Source of the DNA: Leptospira weilii serovar Ranarum str. ICFT
GTDB lineage: Bacteria > Spirochaetota > Leptospiria > Leptospirales > Leptospiraceae
Length of the DNA: 64,000 nt
Assembly (NCBI RefSeq): GCF_000332415.1
Contig: NZ_AOHC02000021.1
Span: 1 to 64,000 of the forward strand
Reading direction: 5' to 3'
Within the stretch, counting starts at the first letter, position 1; each line of letters opens with the position of its first letter. The notes beneath the pieces were generated by a model, which saw only the letters and a program-made list of their open reading frames with translations, was not told the DNA's origin and did no database searches. A program made the position numbers and the translations under genes. Shown here in pieces: positions 1-17,486 of this stretch.

Positions 1-82
1 GTCAATGATTTTTTTCGATAATTTGGCCAAAATGATTTTGAAACTGATAAATAGAGAAAAGTAGAAATTTTTGCTGACTTGC

Positions 83-260
83 GCCTAACGAAAGAGGCTT
101 CTCGACGTTGCGTCCGCAAGCGCTTGTGCGCGATGCGGTTGGCACAAGGTTCGAGGCGCCTTAGCGCCGTCCCGCGAACCGAAGTGGCAAAGCAATGTGC
201 CGAAGGCCAAGCGAGAGTCGCGGAGCGATCTCGAAGCGCCGCGAGAAGTCGAAGTTAGAC
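83..260. repeat. GC-rich nested palindromic element
   Basis: This 178-bp block is much richer in GC than its surroundings. It is bounded by GCCTAAC (83-89) and GTTAGAC (254-260), which pair at 6 of 7 positions. Inside are paired arms CTTCTCG/CGAGAAG (98-104 / 242-248), GGCAC/GTGCC (141-145 / 197-201), GGTTCG/CGAACC (148-153 / 175-180), GGCGC/GCGCC (155-159 / 164-168, loop CTTA) and a side hairpin CGAGA/TCTCG (212-216 / 229-233). The outer heptamers match the RYYYAAC...GTTRRRY pattern of integron attC sites, but the element is longer than a usual attC. It may instead be an ordinary palindromic intergenic repeat. The open frame seen through it is a by-product of the palindrome. Confidence 0.6.
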
Positions 261-275
261 GAAGTGGCGATTCGT

Positions 276-677
276 TCACGATGCCGTCCAATCCTCTAAT
301 TTTAATTCTTTTATTCTCTTAAATTCTTTTGTATTATTAGTTACAAAAATAAAATTATTTGAAATAGCTTGAGCGGCAAGAAGCATATCAATTGATCCAA
401 TAACAATTCCTCTTTTCTCTAATTCTGCTCTAATTATTCCGTATGATTCTGCGTCTTTATCTGTGAAAGAAATAATGTTGAAAATTGATAAAAATTCAAT
501 TAACGAAATTTTATTTTTCTCTTTGAATTCACTTTTTTGAATTCCAAATTCAAGTTCAGCAACTGTTAAGGAAGAAACAAATAAACCTTTATTCAATTTT
601 TTTTTAAGATTTTCTAAAAGAGCTGTATTCTTTTTTTTAATAAGAAAAATACAAATGTTGGTATCTAAAAGATACAT
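276..677 (-). CDS. vapC: VapC-type PIN-domain toxin
   Basis: Toxin of a type II toxin-antitoxin pair. PIN-domain VapC proteins are Mg-dependent RNases, often cutting tRNA. The 133-aa length is typical. Visible PIN residues are Asp5 in LLDTN at the N-terminus, Glu41 in VAELEFG, Asp97 in SIDMLLAAQ, and the C-terminal TNNTKEF ... LEDW signature. The ATG overlaps the stop codon of the antitoxin gene by one base (TAATG), so translation is probably coupled. The acidic centre looks intact, so the toxin is predicted to be active. The gene ends near the GC-rich palindrome at 83-260. Confidence 0.9.
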   Translation of the reverse strand: MYLLDTNICIFLIKKKNTALLENLKKKLNKGLFVSSLTVAELEFGIQKSEFKEKNKISLIEFLSIFNIISFTDKDAESYGIIRAELEKRGIVIGSIDMLLAAQAISNNFIFVTNNTKEFKRIKELKLEDWTAS

Positions 678-907
678 TAAAGTTTTTCTCTTTTATCGGA
701 TTTTGGTTGTTCTCGACCTGCCTCCATGAAATCATCTGAGAATCCATTAAGTCCGTCTAAAAATACATTCCAAGCCTTGTTCTTCGGGACTAATATTACC
801 GCCTCCCCTACTTTTTGAATAAGAACGTCATCTCCTGAAAATTGAAATTCTTTCGGTAATCTAACGGCTTGACTTCTTCCATTTGTAAATAATTTCGCGG
901 TTTGCAT
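677..907 (-). CDS. vapB: VapB-type antitoxin
   Basis: Antitoxin of 76 aa, placed directly before vapC in the usual order. The N-terminus (AKLFTNGRSQAVRLPKEF) is the AbrB/MazE-like swapped-hairpin DNA-binding fold of VapB proteins. The C-terminal part, about residues 45-76, is charged and would wrap the toxin active site. VapB-VapC complexes normally bind their own promoter, and a perfect inverted repeat lies in the promoter just upstream (926-945). The start is the ATG at 907, the first in-frame Met after that promoter. Confidence 0.9.
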   Translation of the reverse strand: MQTAKLFTNGRSQAVRLPKEFQFSGDDVLIQKVGEAVILVPKNKAWNVFLDGLNGFSDDFMEAGREQPKSDKREKL

Positions 908-924
908 TTATATACCTCGAAAAT

Positions 925-952
925 AGTATATACCAAGATATATACTTGTCAA
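925..952 (-). promoter_or_regulatory. vapBC promoter and operator
   Basis: On the minus strand a perfect -35 TTGACA (952-947) is followed after 16 bp by TATACT (930-925) as the -10. The inverted repeat GTATATA-6 nt-TATATAC (926-945) fills the spacer and overlaps the -10. Such a site would let a VapBC complex block RNA polymerase. The vapB start codon is about 20 bp downstream. Confidence 0.7.
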
Positions 953-1095
953 GGAGTTCTTTTAAGAATTGTTAAAAAGTACAATCAATTTATCGCCATT
1001 TCGTCTAACTCAAACTCGCCGCGTGTAATGAAAAAATCGCATAGCCGACTGTCGCCTAAACGCCCAAAAAAGCAGAATATCCGAATGTCGCAAAG

Positions 1096-2133
1096 TCAGG
1101 AATCAAATTTTAGTGTCCAGAGATCGAGGGGACTGGCAACTTCAGTGAGGCGAACCTGACTCACTCGAGTATAGATCTCGGTCGTCTTTACGCTTTTGTG
1201 ACCGAGAAGAAACTGAATGTGTTTGATGTTCGTTCCCGCTTCGAGCAGATGAGTTGCGAACGCGTGACGAAGGCTGTGGATACTAACCTGTTTTTTGATA
1301 CCGGCTTTCCGTTTGGCGATTTCAAAAATTCTTTCTGCGGATCGAATGTGTAAATGTTTGGAAGGATCCTGCCCCGGAAAGACCCAATCCTCGTATGGAT
1401 AACGATTTCGAAATTCTTTCCAAAGGATGCCGCAGGTGTGGGACAACATCGTGAAACGATCCTTCTTACCCTTACCTTCTCTGACTTTGAGAGTTTTTCT
1501 CTTCTCATCAATATCTTCGGGTCGAAGTTTGACAAGTTCGCTTACTCGAAGACCGCTCGCGTAACAAAACGAAAGTAAAAGTTTATGTTTAGGATTCGGC
1601 ATCGCATCTAGAATTTTAGAAACTTCGGACGTGGAAAGAATATCGGGAAGTCTCTGTTCTCTTTTAGGCCTTGGCAAATCTTTGAACCAAGGCTTACCGA
1701 GATGAACTCCGAAATAAGAATTGAGCGCCTGAATCCTCAAGGTAACGGTCGCCGGACTCAACTTCCTTTCAAGAAAAGAATTTTCTATAAAAGATTGAAT
1801 GTCTTTTTTCTGAACGTCTTTCGGATCCTTTTGGATCCACTTTAAGAATGCGAGCGTATTGGAATAATAGGATAGAATCGTTTTCTTAGATGCGTTCTGC
1901 ATCTTCAAATTTTTGACCCAATCCCGAAGCGCCAGTTCTCCCCGAAGAGAAACTTTAGAATTTTCTAATTTTCGAAACCATTCAAGCAGCTCTTCGGAAA
2001 AATGAAGAACCCATCGTTTTTTCTTAGAATCCCATTTCACTCCCGGAAGTTTTCGAACGAACTCATAGGCCTTGGGATCATAAGAATGCCTAACGAACAG
2101 AAACCTTCCCCTCTTCTCTAGAAAGAAATGCAT
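1096..2133 (-). CDS. Tyrosine site-specific recombinase
   Basis: Tyrosine recombinase of 345 aa. The N-terminal region (about 1-60) is unusual and includes VKWDSKKKRWVLHF. It is followed by a SAM-like core-binding domain (about 65-145) and the catalytic domain (about 160-330). The full catalytic set is visible: Arg196 (ASGLRVSEL), Lys in GKGKKDR, His286 and Arg289 (HSLRH), His312 (LLGHKS) and Tyr321 (IYTRV). The catalytic domain resembles the XerD/integron-integrase branch but lacks the IntI-specific extra segment with its RRHH motif. It sits between vapBC and an IS630-type element. It may act on a local mobile unit, or be a resident recombinase unrelated to its neighbours. Confidence 0.85.
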   Translation of the reverse strand: MHFFLEKRGRFLFVRHSYDPKAYEFVRKLPGVKWDSKKKRWVLHFSEELLEWFRKLENSKVSLRGELALRDWVKNLKMQNASKKTILSYYSNTLAFLKWIQKDPKDVQKKDIQSFIENSFLERKLSPATVTLRIQALNSYFGVHLGKPWFKDLPRPKREQRLPDILSTSEVSKILDAMPNPKHKLLLSFCYASGLRVSELVKLRPEDIDEKRKTLKVREGKGKKDRFTMLSHTCGILWKEFRNRYPYEDWVFPGQDPSKHLHIRSAERIFEIAKRKAGIKKQVSIHSLRHAFATHLLEAGTNIKHIQFLLGHKSVKTTEIYTRVSQVRLTEVASPLDLWTLKFDS

Positions 2134-2417
2134 GGGAAAAGAATATAAAATACTAATTATTTGTATAGTAATTTACTAATTGAGAAGAAGGTGCAGCTTC
2201 GCCGGGTCACTCACAGGGTTTAGAAAAAATAGATACACAGTAGTATACGTCAAGAGAATTCCGACATATTTATCGCCTATATTGCTTTCATTTTTCATAA
2301 CTTGCAGATTCCAATTAGTTTTGAAGCAAGATAGACGTCAAAAGGGTTTAAGTAGTGGATTTTTTTCCGAATTGGACTTCTTGATCGTTTCGGAGACTTG
2401 CAGACAGGAGAATGAAA
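2134..2417. other. Gene-free stretch upstream of the recombinase
   Basis: AT-rich DNA between the recombinase start and the IS630-type element. It contains the direct repeat TACTAATT near 2154-2180. A short plus-strand open frame here has no recognisable feature. No other structure was seen. Confidence 0.4.
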
Positions 2418-2425
2418 TTTACTAC

Positions 2426-3599
<1,174 letters not shown>

Positions 3600-3657
3600 T
3601 AGACTATTATTATTTTCACATCTATTCTGGGTACTGTTTTTATACGTCCGAGTAATA

Positions 3658-3854
3658 AATCAATTAAGAATGGGAATTTCTTTTGCGGGTTTATCTGAAA
3701 GCGGCAACACAAATGGAGATAACGAAAGAACGTTAGTCCCCTTTTACCTCTGAATCATGAAATTCTCCCGCATTTCCAATGGAGAAATCTCACGACCCGC
3801 AAAGCCGTCTCTGGCTGAAAATAAATAAATTTAGAATATTCTAAAAAACGAATA
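3658..3854. other. Intergenic stretch with an inverted repeat
   Basis: Contains TTTGCGGGT (3682-3690) and its exact complement ACCCGCAAA (3795-3803), about 120 bp apart. These could be the ends of a small decayed repeat. No gene is visible. Confidence 0.4.
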
Positions 3855-4859
3855 TTATTTGGATTTCAACGAAGAAACCGCTTTCGCCCAGTCCCTTTTA
3901 AGATATTCGAAAATTTTATCCTTGTTCAATCGAGCGTCTTGTTTGCCGAGTTCATACGCCTTTCTCACTCCGATCGGGTCGGTATAATCAAAAGAAGTGA
4001 TCGGCAAGGGTTCGGAAGGTTTTTGTAAAAAACATCTTTCCAAAAGTTTTGGATCTTTCCCAATGATCGTTGTGGGTTCGTAATAAATACCGATCGTCTT
4101 TTTATCGGGCGGAAACGCTTCCAAAAGAAGATTGTTGGTAAGGCCCCCGTCGAGATAATATTCTTTGCCGTGACTCTGAACGGACACAACCGGGGGAACG
4201 GAAGAAGAATTGAGAATGATCTGTTCCACCGTTTTTTCGTCTTCAAAATCCTTTTCCGTAAATAATATTTCTCTCATATTCCAATTCCTGAGTACTCTTT
4301 GCATTCTTTCCGTATGCAAACCCCGACCCCGATCCCTTTCATCTTCTAAAAACGCTTTTGCGGTTTCCGCGATGAGCCTTGCGAGTCGAAATTTATTCTT
4401 CAAGGAATCTTCCTTAGGAATCGCCCTCAACGTATGAATAAAAACTTTCGTTCCGGACTTCATGATTTTCTGAAAATCCATTCCGAATCGAATCGTTTTT
4501 CGATACATCTCTTCGTGAGGAAACGCCCTTTCTCCTTTGAAAAGACGGCTCAGATAGAAGTTCTGAGGATTTTTTCTTACGATGTTTTCGAAGAAGGTCA
4601 CACATTCTTCTTCGTCGCCGCAGATCAAACAAAGAACCATCGCGGCTCCGGCGGACACTCCGGAAACTTCCCTAAATTTTAACCCCCAGGATTTCAATTC
4701 ATGACCGAAACCCAAACCGTAAAACGTCTTACAACCACCGCCCGCGATCGCAAAACAGATTTCGTTTTCGAGCCAAAGTCCTTGAAAGGTTTCGCTTAAT
4801 TTGGATTGAGTTTCTTGGGTTCTTTCAAACGCAGTGGAATCGTCTAAAACGGGAGCCAT
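3855..4859 (-). CDS. Patatin-like phospholipase family protein
   Basis: 334-aa member of the patatin-like lipase family, which cleaves acyl chains from lipids with a Ser-Asp dyad. The oxyanion loop AGGGCKTF is at residues 39-46, the nucleophile Ser69 is in GVSAG, and the catalytic Asp is in YLDGG near residue 240. No signal peptide is visible, so it is probably cytoplasmic or peripheral to the membrane. The family usually has GGGxRG at the loop, and here GGGCK departs from that. It is transcribed alone toward the IS630-type element. It is distinct from the second patatin at 44933-45814. Confidence 0.85.
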   Translation of the reverse strand: MAPVLDDSTAFERTQETQSKLSETFQGLWLENEICFAIAGGGCKTFYGLGFGHELKSWGLKFREVSGVSAGAAMVLCLICGDEEECVTFFENIVRKNPQNFYLSRLFKGERAFPHEEMYRKTIRFGMDFQKIMKSGTKVFIHTLRAIPKEDSLKNKFRLARLIAETAKAFLEDERDRGRGLHTERMQRVLRNWNMREILFTEKDFEDEKTVEQIILNSSSVPPVVSVQSHGKEYYLDGGLTNNLLLEAFPPDKKTIGIYYEPTTIIGKDPKLLERCFLQKPSEPLPITSFDYTDPIGVRKAYELGKQDARLNKDKIFEYLKRDWAKAVSSLKSK

Positions 4860-5406
4860 TCATTTCTCCAAATTCATATTTTGTCAATATCAGACGCCTA
4901 ACACTTCTTTGGAAAGAAATTATCGAAAACCGATGAATCATCGTTTAAACGTCCTTAAACAAACGAAAAAAATGTTTAAAACGTATTTCGAAAATATCCT
5001 ACTCATAATTACAAAAATCGTATTCTAACCTCAATAAAAAAACCGATCCTAACAAACTAACTCGGATCGGGCGTTCCTGCGCTTGTATAAGACGTACAAC
5101 AAAATCAAAATGAAAAAGCGCAGGCCGGGCTCTCCGCTTCGGTCAAGTTATTGCATTTAACCGAAAACATTCAATTTCCGTAATTCCAATAACTTGACCA
5201 CGCATCGATCCCTAACGCTGCGCCCTGAAACGCGATTCATAGAGAGCGTTTCACTGAGTTCGGAGAATGATTGATTGAAATAGGCGCCTCACTCTCTACG
5301 GATCATTCGGCGGGAAGCAGCGTTATGAGTTTAACCGCCCTGCGCCCTGAAACGCGATTCATAAAGAGCGTTTCACTGAGTTTCAATTTTGTATATGCAA
5401 AATACT
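4860..5406. repeat. Intergenic repeat block with several perfect inverted repeats
   Basis: Lies between the patatin start and the symporter stop. It holds CCTGCGCTT/AAGCGCAGG (5076-5084 / 5116-5124). It also holds GGTCAAGTTATTG with its exact complement (5141-5153 / 5187-5199). Two copies of a hairpin module follow, GAAACGC/GCGTTTC around a 12-nt loop, at 5227-5252 and 5349-5374. The last module also occurs, with other arm bases, in the array upstream of efp. No gene is visible. Confidence 0.7.
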
Positions 5407-6798
5407 TTATGTTTTTTCTTTAAATCCGAAGCCGTGTTTTTCCAAAAAATCGCCGAACAACAACCCGAGCCAGCTCGATATCAACCCGGGAATCGAAGCC
5501 GGAACTTCCAAAGAAAGTATATTACAAAAAAACCATACGCCAAAACCCGTAACCATGGAAAAAACGGCTCCGGTCGAAGTGGAATCTTTTCGAAAAAGAC
5601 CCGCCACAAGCGGAACGAATAGGGAAACGAGGCTCAAAGCGGAAGCCTGAGAAACAAGTTCGTAAATATTACTTTTAGTGTTCGCCATAAAAAGAGAGAC
5701 TAACGTGATCATTACGACGGAAATTCTTAAGATTACAAGCAGCGTTTTCTCATTCGGATTTTTAACAAAAGGACGAATCACGTTCTCCCCCAAAACCGAC
5801 GCGGAAGCGAGTATCGCCCCGCTCGCCGTACTCATCACTGCGGACAATAAGGCTCCGAAAAATAAGATCTGCGTAAAAAGCCCCGTATGAGCCAATACCG
5901 TTTTCGGAAGAATCATCTGCGCGTCTTCACTCGCAATTTCCGGATATATTTTTCTCGCACAAAGAACCGCGAGTAACGGTAAAAACGCCACACTTAAGTA
6001 AAAAAAAGAACTCAATAAAGAGGAATAAACCGCAACTTTTTCCGATTTGGAAGCCATCACTCTTTGAAAAATATCCTGCTGCGGAATCGATCCCAGACCA
6101 ATCGTCATCCAAGCCGCGACGTATGTAAGAATACTTTTGGAATTCATCTCCGGGAAAAATCGAAAAAAACCCGGTTTTGCGGATGAAAGTACGACGCCAA
6201 GACCGCCGGCCTTGCCGCTTAGATCCCAAACTAAATAAGCAAGTCCTAATACGATTAAAATGGTTTGTAAAAAATCGGTGAGGGATATCGCCCACATTCC
6301 TCCGATCACAGTGTAGATCAAAACAACTCCGGCTCCGGCAAAAATTCCCGTCGCAACGGGAAGATCCGCTAAAGAATGAAAAATAATACCCAAAGCGACA
6401 AACTGCGCGGCGATCCATCCGAAATAAGAGGGAATCATAAAAACACTGGATAGGATCTCCGCTCGTCTTCCGAATCGATTCTTATAAAAATCTCCGAAGG
6501 TAAGAATGTTCATACGATAGAGAGGTCTTGCAAAAAAAAGACCTACAAGAAACAGACAAAGAGCCGCTCCAAACGGATCTTCAATAACTCCGAGAATTCC
6601 GTCCTCTACAAAACGGGAAGACGCACCGAGCAAAGTCTCCGAACCGAACCAAGTCGCAAACAAGGCGGAAGAAGCAAGAAACAAAGGTAATCTTCTACCC
6701 GCAAGAATGTAATCTTTAGAATCTCCTACAAATCGAGAAGCCGCGGCCCCGATGAGAATCGTCGTAAGCAAATAGAGAATAACAGATATTCCTAACAT
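5407..6798 (-). CDS. Sodium:solute symporter (SSS family)
   Basis: 463-aa polytopic inner-membrane protein of the SSS/LeuT-fold family, which couples Na+ entry to uptake of small solutes. Family-like features are the first helix with ILAGRRLPLFLASSALFATWFG (TM1-TM2 region), the GGMWAISLTDFLQ segment near residues 165-180, and about 12-13 hydrophobic helices. The start MLGISVILYLL opens directly in TM1, normal for the family. The substrate cannot be told from sequence. It stands alone, with repeat-rich DNA on both sides. Confidence 0.85.
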   Translation of the reverse strand: MLGISVILYLLTTILIGAAASRFVGDSKDYILAGRRLPLFLASSALFATWFGSETLLGASSRFVEDGILGVIEDPFGAALCLFLVGLFFARPLYRMNILTFGDFYKNRFGRRAEILSSVFMIPSYFGWIAAQFVALGIIFHSLADLPVATGIFAGAGVVLIYTVIGGMWAISLTDFLQTILIVLGLAYLVWDLSGKAGGLGVVLSSAKPGFFRFFPEMNSKSILTYVAAWMTIGLGSIPQQDIFQRVMASKSEKVAVYSSLLSSFFYLSVAFLPLLAVLCARKIYPEIASEDAQMILPKTVLAHTGLFTQILFFGALLSAVMSTASGAILASASVLGENVIRPFVKNPNEKTLLVILRISVVMITLVSLFMANTKSNIYELVSQASALSLVSLFVPLVAGLFRKDSTSTGAVFSMVTGFGVWFFCNILSLEVPASIPGLISSWLGLLFGDFLEKHGFGFKEKT

Positions 6799-7852
6799 TC
6801 GATGTATCTTTTCTATGATTCTTTTAGAAAGGCAATTTAAATCCGAAAAGGACTTCCCTTCGGATCCGTAAATCGAACATTCTCCGAAAGGTTCGTTTCC
6901 TATTCAGGAATCCAAAAAATCAAAACCTTTTTTAAAATCAATACAAAGTCTCTTTTGCAATCAACGGTTAATGTAAGATAAAATTTCATTTGGAAATATA
7001 TTATTTCTTAGATAAGTTTCGGCGAATCCGGCCCTGGTTTTGTCAAGAGCCGGACCGCGCTTAAACTCAATGTCGCTGCCTGCGGTCGCAACATAACGCT
7101 CCGATCAACAAATTGATGGACCGATCGAAAAACGAAATTTTTTCGTTATTCCAATTTGTTGATCTCGCTACAATCGCCTTCGCATTTGAACTCACGTTAG
7201 AATAAGATGTTAACTTCGATTTAAAATTCAGATTTAGAGCTTGTTCCAAAACTCAAAACAATCGCAGAGATTTGCGGCCATTCCGATAAAATCGGACGGT
7301 TGGCGGACAAACTCTTAAAGAAAAAATATTACCGTGTAAATTTCCTCTTCGAATGGTTAAAAAGATTCGCGTAAAAGCGCCAATCTGTTTGATCGTGTTT
7401 TTGTTGTTTTGAATTTTTATAAAAGTAAGTCGCACTCATCTTGCGTTAGTTGTATTCGTCTTTTACTTCTTCTTCCATAGAAATCGGAACACGATGGACG
7501 CGCTTGGCTTTCATAGTGGAAACAAAAATGCGTAGAACTTTTAGTACAAAGAAATTTTAATCATTACAAAAACGTTACAATCGGAAAGTTCATAAAAAAA
7601 ATTTGCTTTGGTCAATCTGTCGAAACATGTATTTCCACTAATGCGTTAGATATATTACGAACTTAAAAAAGAATTTGTCGGAAACATTCTTCAACAGAAT
7701 ATTGCGGTTCTATGTCTTATCCGTCTTGTCAAAAACTTTTTTCTAATTTTGCAACGGTCGTGACGCAGGTCTTCCATTAGGGCTTCCGGAAACAAAACGA
7801 TTCACTTTATAGTATGCAATGATTTTGCTCCATTAAAGAACGATAATCTATC
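6799..7852. other. Long intergenic region upstream of the SpoIIE operon
   Basis: Contains repeat copy D (about 7012-7198), then a small hairpin CCGAT-AAA-ATCGG near 7283-7295. A minus-strand frame of 22 codons at 7446-7514 (MKAKRVHRVPISMEEEVKDE...) could be the first part of a lost gene. The last 250 bp before the phosphatase gene are AT-rich and probably hold its promoter, though no clear consensus was seen. No intact gene is visible. Confidence 0.45.
7012..7198. repeat. Interspersed repeat (copy D), left end missing
   Basis: Ends in GAACTCACGTT (about 7188-7198) and carries modules shared with copies B, C and E. These are the hairpin ATGTCGC ... GCAACAT (7070-7094) and a long pair GATCAACAAATTG / CAATTTGTTGATC around 7100-7165. 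The left terminal repeat is absent. It lies in reverse orientation relative to copy C. Confidence 0.65.
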
Positions 7853-9343
<1,491 letters not shown>

Positions 9344-9344
9344 A

Positions 9345-11803
<2,459 letters not shown>

Positions 11804-11813
11804 GAAAACAAAA

Positions 11814-12212
<399 letters not shown>

Positions 12213-12237
12213 TCGAATGCGTCAGTCTAATTCCTCT

Positions 12238-12262
12238 GGACTCGAAAAAATTTCGAGTTCGG
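12238..12262. terminator. Hairpin between convergent STAS genes
   Basis: GACTCGAAA and TTTCGAGTT form a near-continuous stem between the plus-strand STAS gene and the minus-strand STAS-like gene. Neither side has a clear T tract, so it may stop transcription only weakly. Confidence 0.4.
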
Positions 12263-12304
12263 AAGAAAAGGATCACTCGGCAAGTTTTGGGACACTGTAA
12301 GTTT

Positions 12305-12754
12305 TTAATATCCGTCTTTGATTAGATAATCTAGATGCAATCGGATATCGGATTCATCGCTTCCGTCTTCCAAAAAAACGTCGTTTGCGATTTTTTCGTT
12401 TAAAATCTGAGTCAGTTCCGTATCGTTTTTAGCCAGATAAACCCCGTTAAAAACGGAATAATTTTCAATCCACAACTCCAATTTTTTACATTCAGACAAT
12501 ATAATACAATTGTGGTTCACGCGAATAGAATCCGAAATCATTTTTCTAAAGTTGGTTAGATTGATAAATTCCTCGTTCTCAATCTTGTTCAAATCTAAAA
12601 TATAAACTCCTTTAAACTCGTCTAAAATCGACAAAATAATATCACGAACGTTCATGATGGGGCGATTATCGATAATTCCCGACAACTTGATCAACATCAC
12701 TTTGGTAACCGTTCCATGTACATTAAATGTAACGAACTCATTACTAACCTGCAT
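12305..12754 (-). CDS. Divergent STAS-like protein without the phosphosite
   Basis: About 149 aa with the alternating beta/alpha pattern of a STAS domain: TVTKVMLIKLSGIID, GVYILDLNKIENEEF and NLTNFRKMISDSI. Where active STAS proteins have D-S-S-G, this one has ENEEFIN, so it cannot be phosphorylated at that position. A second protein of the same design is at 26983. I prefer the ATG at 12754 over 12766 because GAGGG lies just upstream of it. The gene points toward the SpoIIE/STAS operon. It may bind partners without being switched by phosphate. Confidence 0.6.
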   Translation of the reverse strand: MQVSNEFVTFNVHGTVTKVMLIKLSGIIDNRPIMNVRDIILSILDEFKGVYILDLNKIENEEFINLTNFRKMISDSIRVNHNCIILSECKKLELWIENYSVFNGVYLAKNDTELTQILNEKIANDVFLEDGSDESDIRLHLDYLIKDGY

Positions 12755-13449
12755 TTGCACCCTCATATTTTTAAATTTTACAGTCTTATAAATAAAATAG
12801 GATCGTTGATTTTTATATGTTCAGTTTTCCAACAAGCGCCTACTCCATTTGAAACTCAGAACTCAATTTTCGCTTTCGCGGTTCGGATTAAAATCTATGA
12901 TGAGTTCCAGATTGATTTTTAAACTACCAGAAGAGTTAACACATTCTATTTTTTGAATATTTTGATTGAAAATCGATATCAATCGGCTTCGTTTACTCGC
13001 GCTTCACAAAAATCATTCCGACAAACGAAATCGATATGCGAAAAAATTTTTTGAGTCGAATTCTTGAAAATATAATTTCGAAAAATCTTTTAAACTGCAA
13101 GAGAAGATCTAGAACATTTGGCATATTCATAGTCTATAAAATCTATCGAACCATTCGCCGCATTCTATAAAAGGACCACTTTTTTATTATTGGCCCTTTT
13201 AAATTTACAAAACTACCCATTTATTTATGATTTTATGTTTTTCTAACTTATCAATTCGAACCCATAATTGGAATTTGAATACTTTCCTTTGATAATTTTG
13301 CAAAGTTACTATATCACACTTCGTGAAACTAAAAATTTTTGCTATTCTAACTTTCGCTGATAATTTGAACGGCAATATATTTGAATTTCGATGTTCTAAA
13401 ATGAAAATTTGCGACAGTGATTAGATGTTAGGCGAAGACCTTATGGAAA
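12755..13449. other. AT-rich intergenic DNA
   Basis: Very AT-rich leader upstream of the STAS-like gene and before repeat copy C. It probably holds the promoter of the STAS-like gene. No gene, hairpin or repeat with clear support was seen. Confidence 0.4.
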
Positions 13450-13648
13450 AACGTAAGTTCGGCGTAACCAATGCGAAAACGATTGAAGCGAGATCAACAA
13501 ATTGAAATGACGAAAGAAAACCGTTTTTCGATCGGTCCATCAATTTGTTGATCAGAGCAGAAAGTAAAAAACTCAAACTCGCTTCGCGAGATAGGTCCGG
13601 CCTGCCAAGGCCGGATTCGCCCAAACTTTTTTAGGCAGAACTCACGTT
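13450..13648. repeat. Interspersed repeat (copy C)
   Basis: 199 bp from AACGTAAGTTCGGCG to CAGAACTCACGTT. It contains a 14-bp inverted repeat (GATCAACAAATTGA and its complement, about 13489-13553) and the tail GGATTCGCCCAAACTTTTT. Copy B begins four bases after its end. Confidence 0.75.
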
Positions 13649-13652
13649 AAGT

Positions 13653-13825
<173 letters not shown>

Positions 13826-13939
13826 AAGTATGGTGTTTATTTTTAGAATATAATTTAATACTAAAATTGGAAACAATCTTCGATCTTGATTATTTTCCTC
13901 AAACGGTTAATACAATGCGGATGATGAAATGTTTTCTTT

Positions 13940-17486
<3,547 letters not shown>

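Noticed and set aside
85..291. 68-codon minus-strand frame in the GC-rich palindrome
   Set aside because: The frame follows from the palindromic, GC-rich repeat and has no protein-like features.
1..2133. Prophage or genomic island boundary marked by the tyrosine recombinase
   Set aside because: No tRNA target, attachment-site duplication or phage structural gene is visible in the window.
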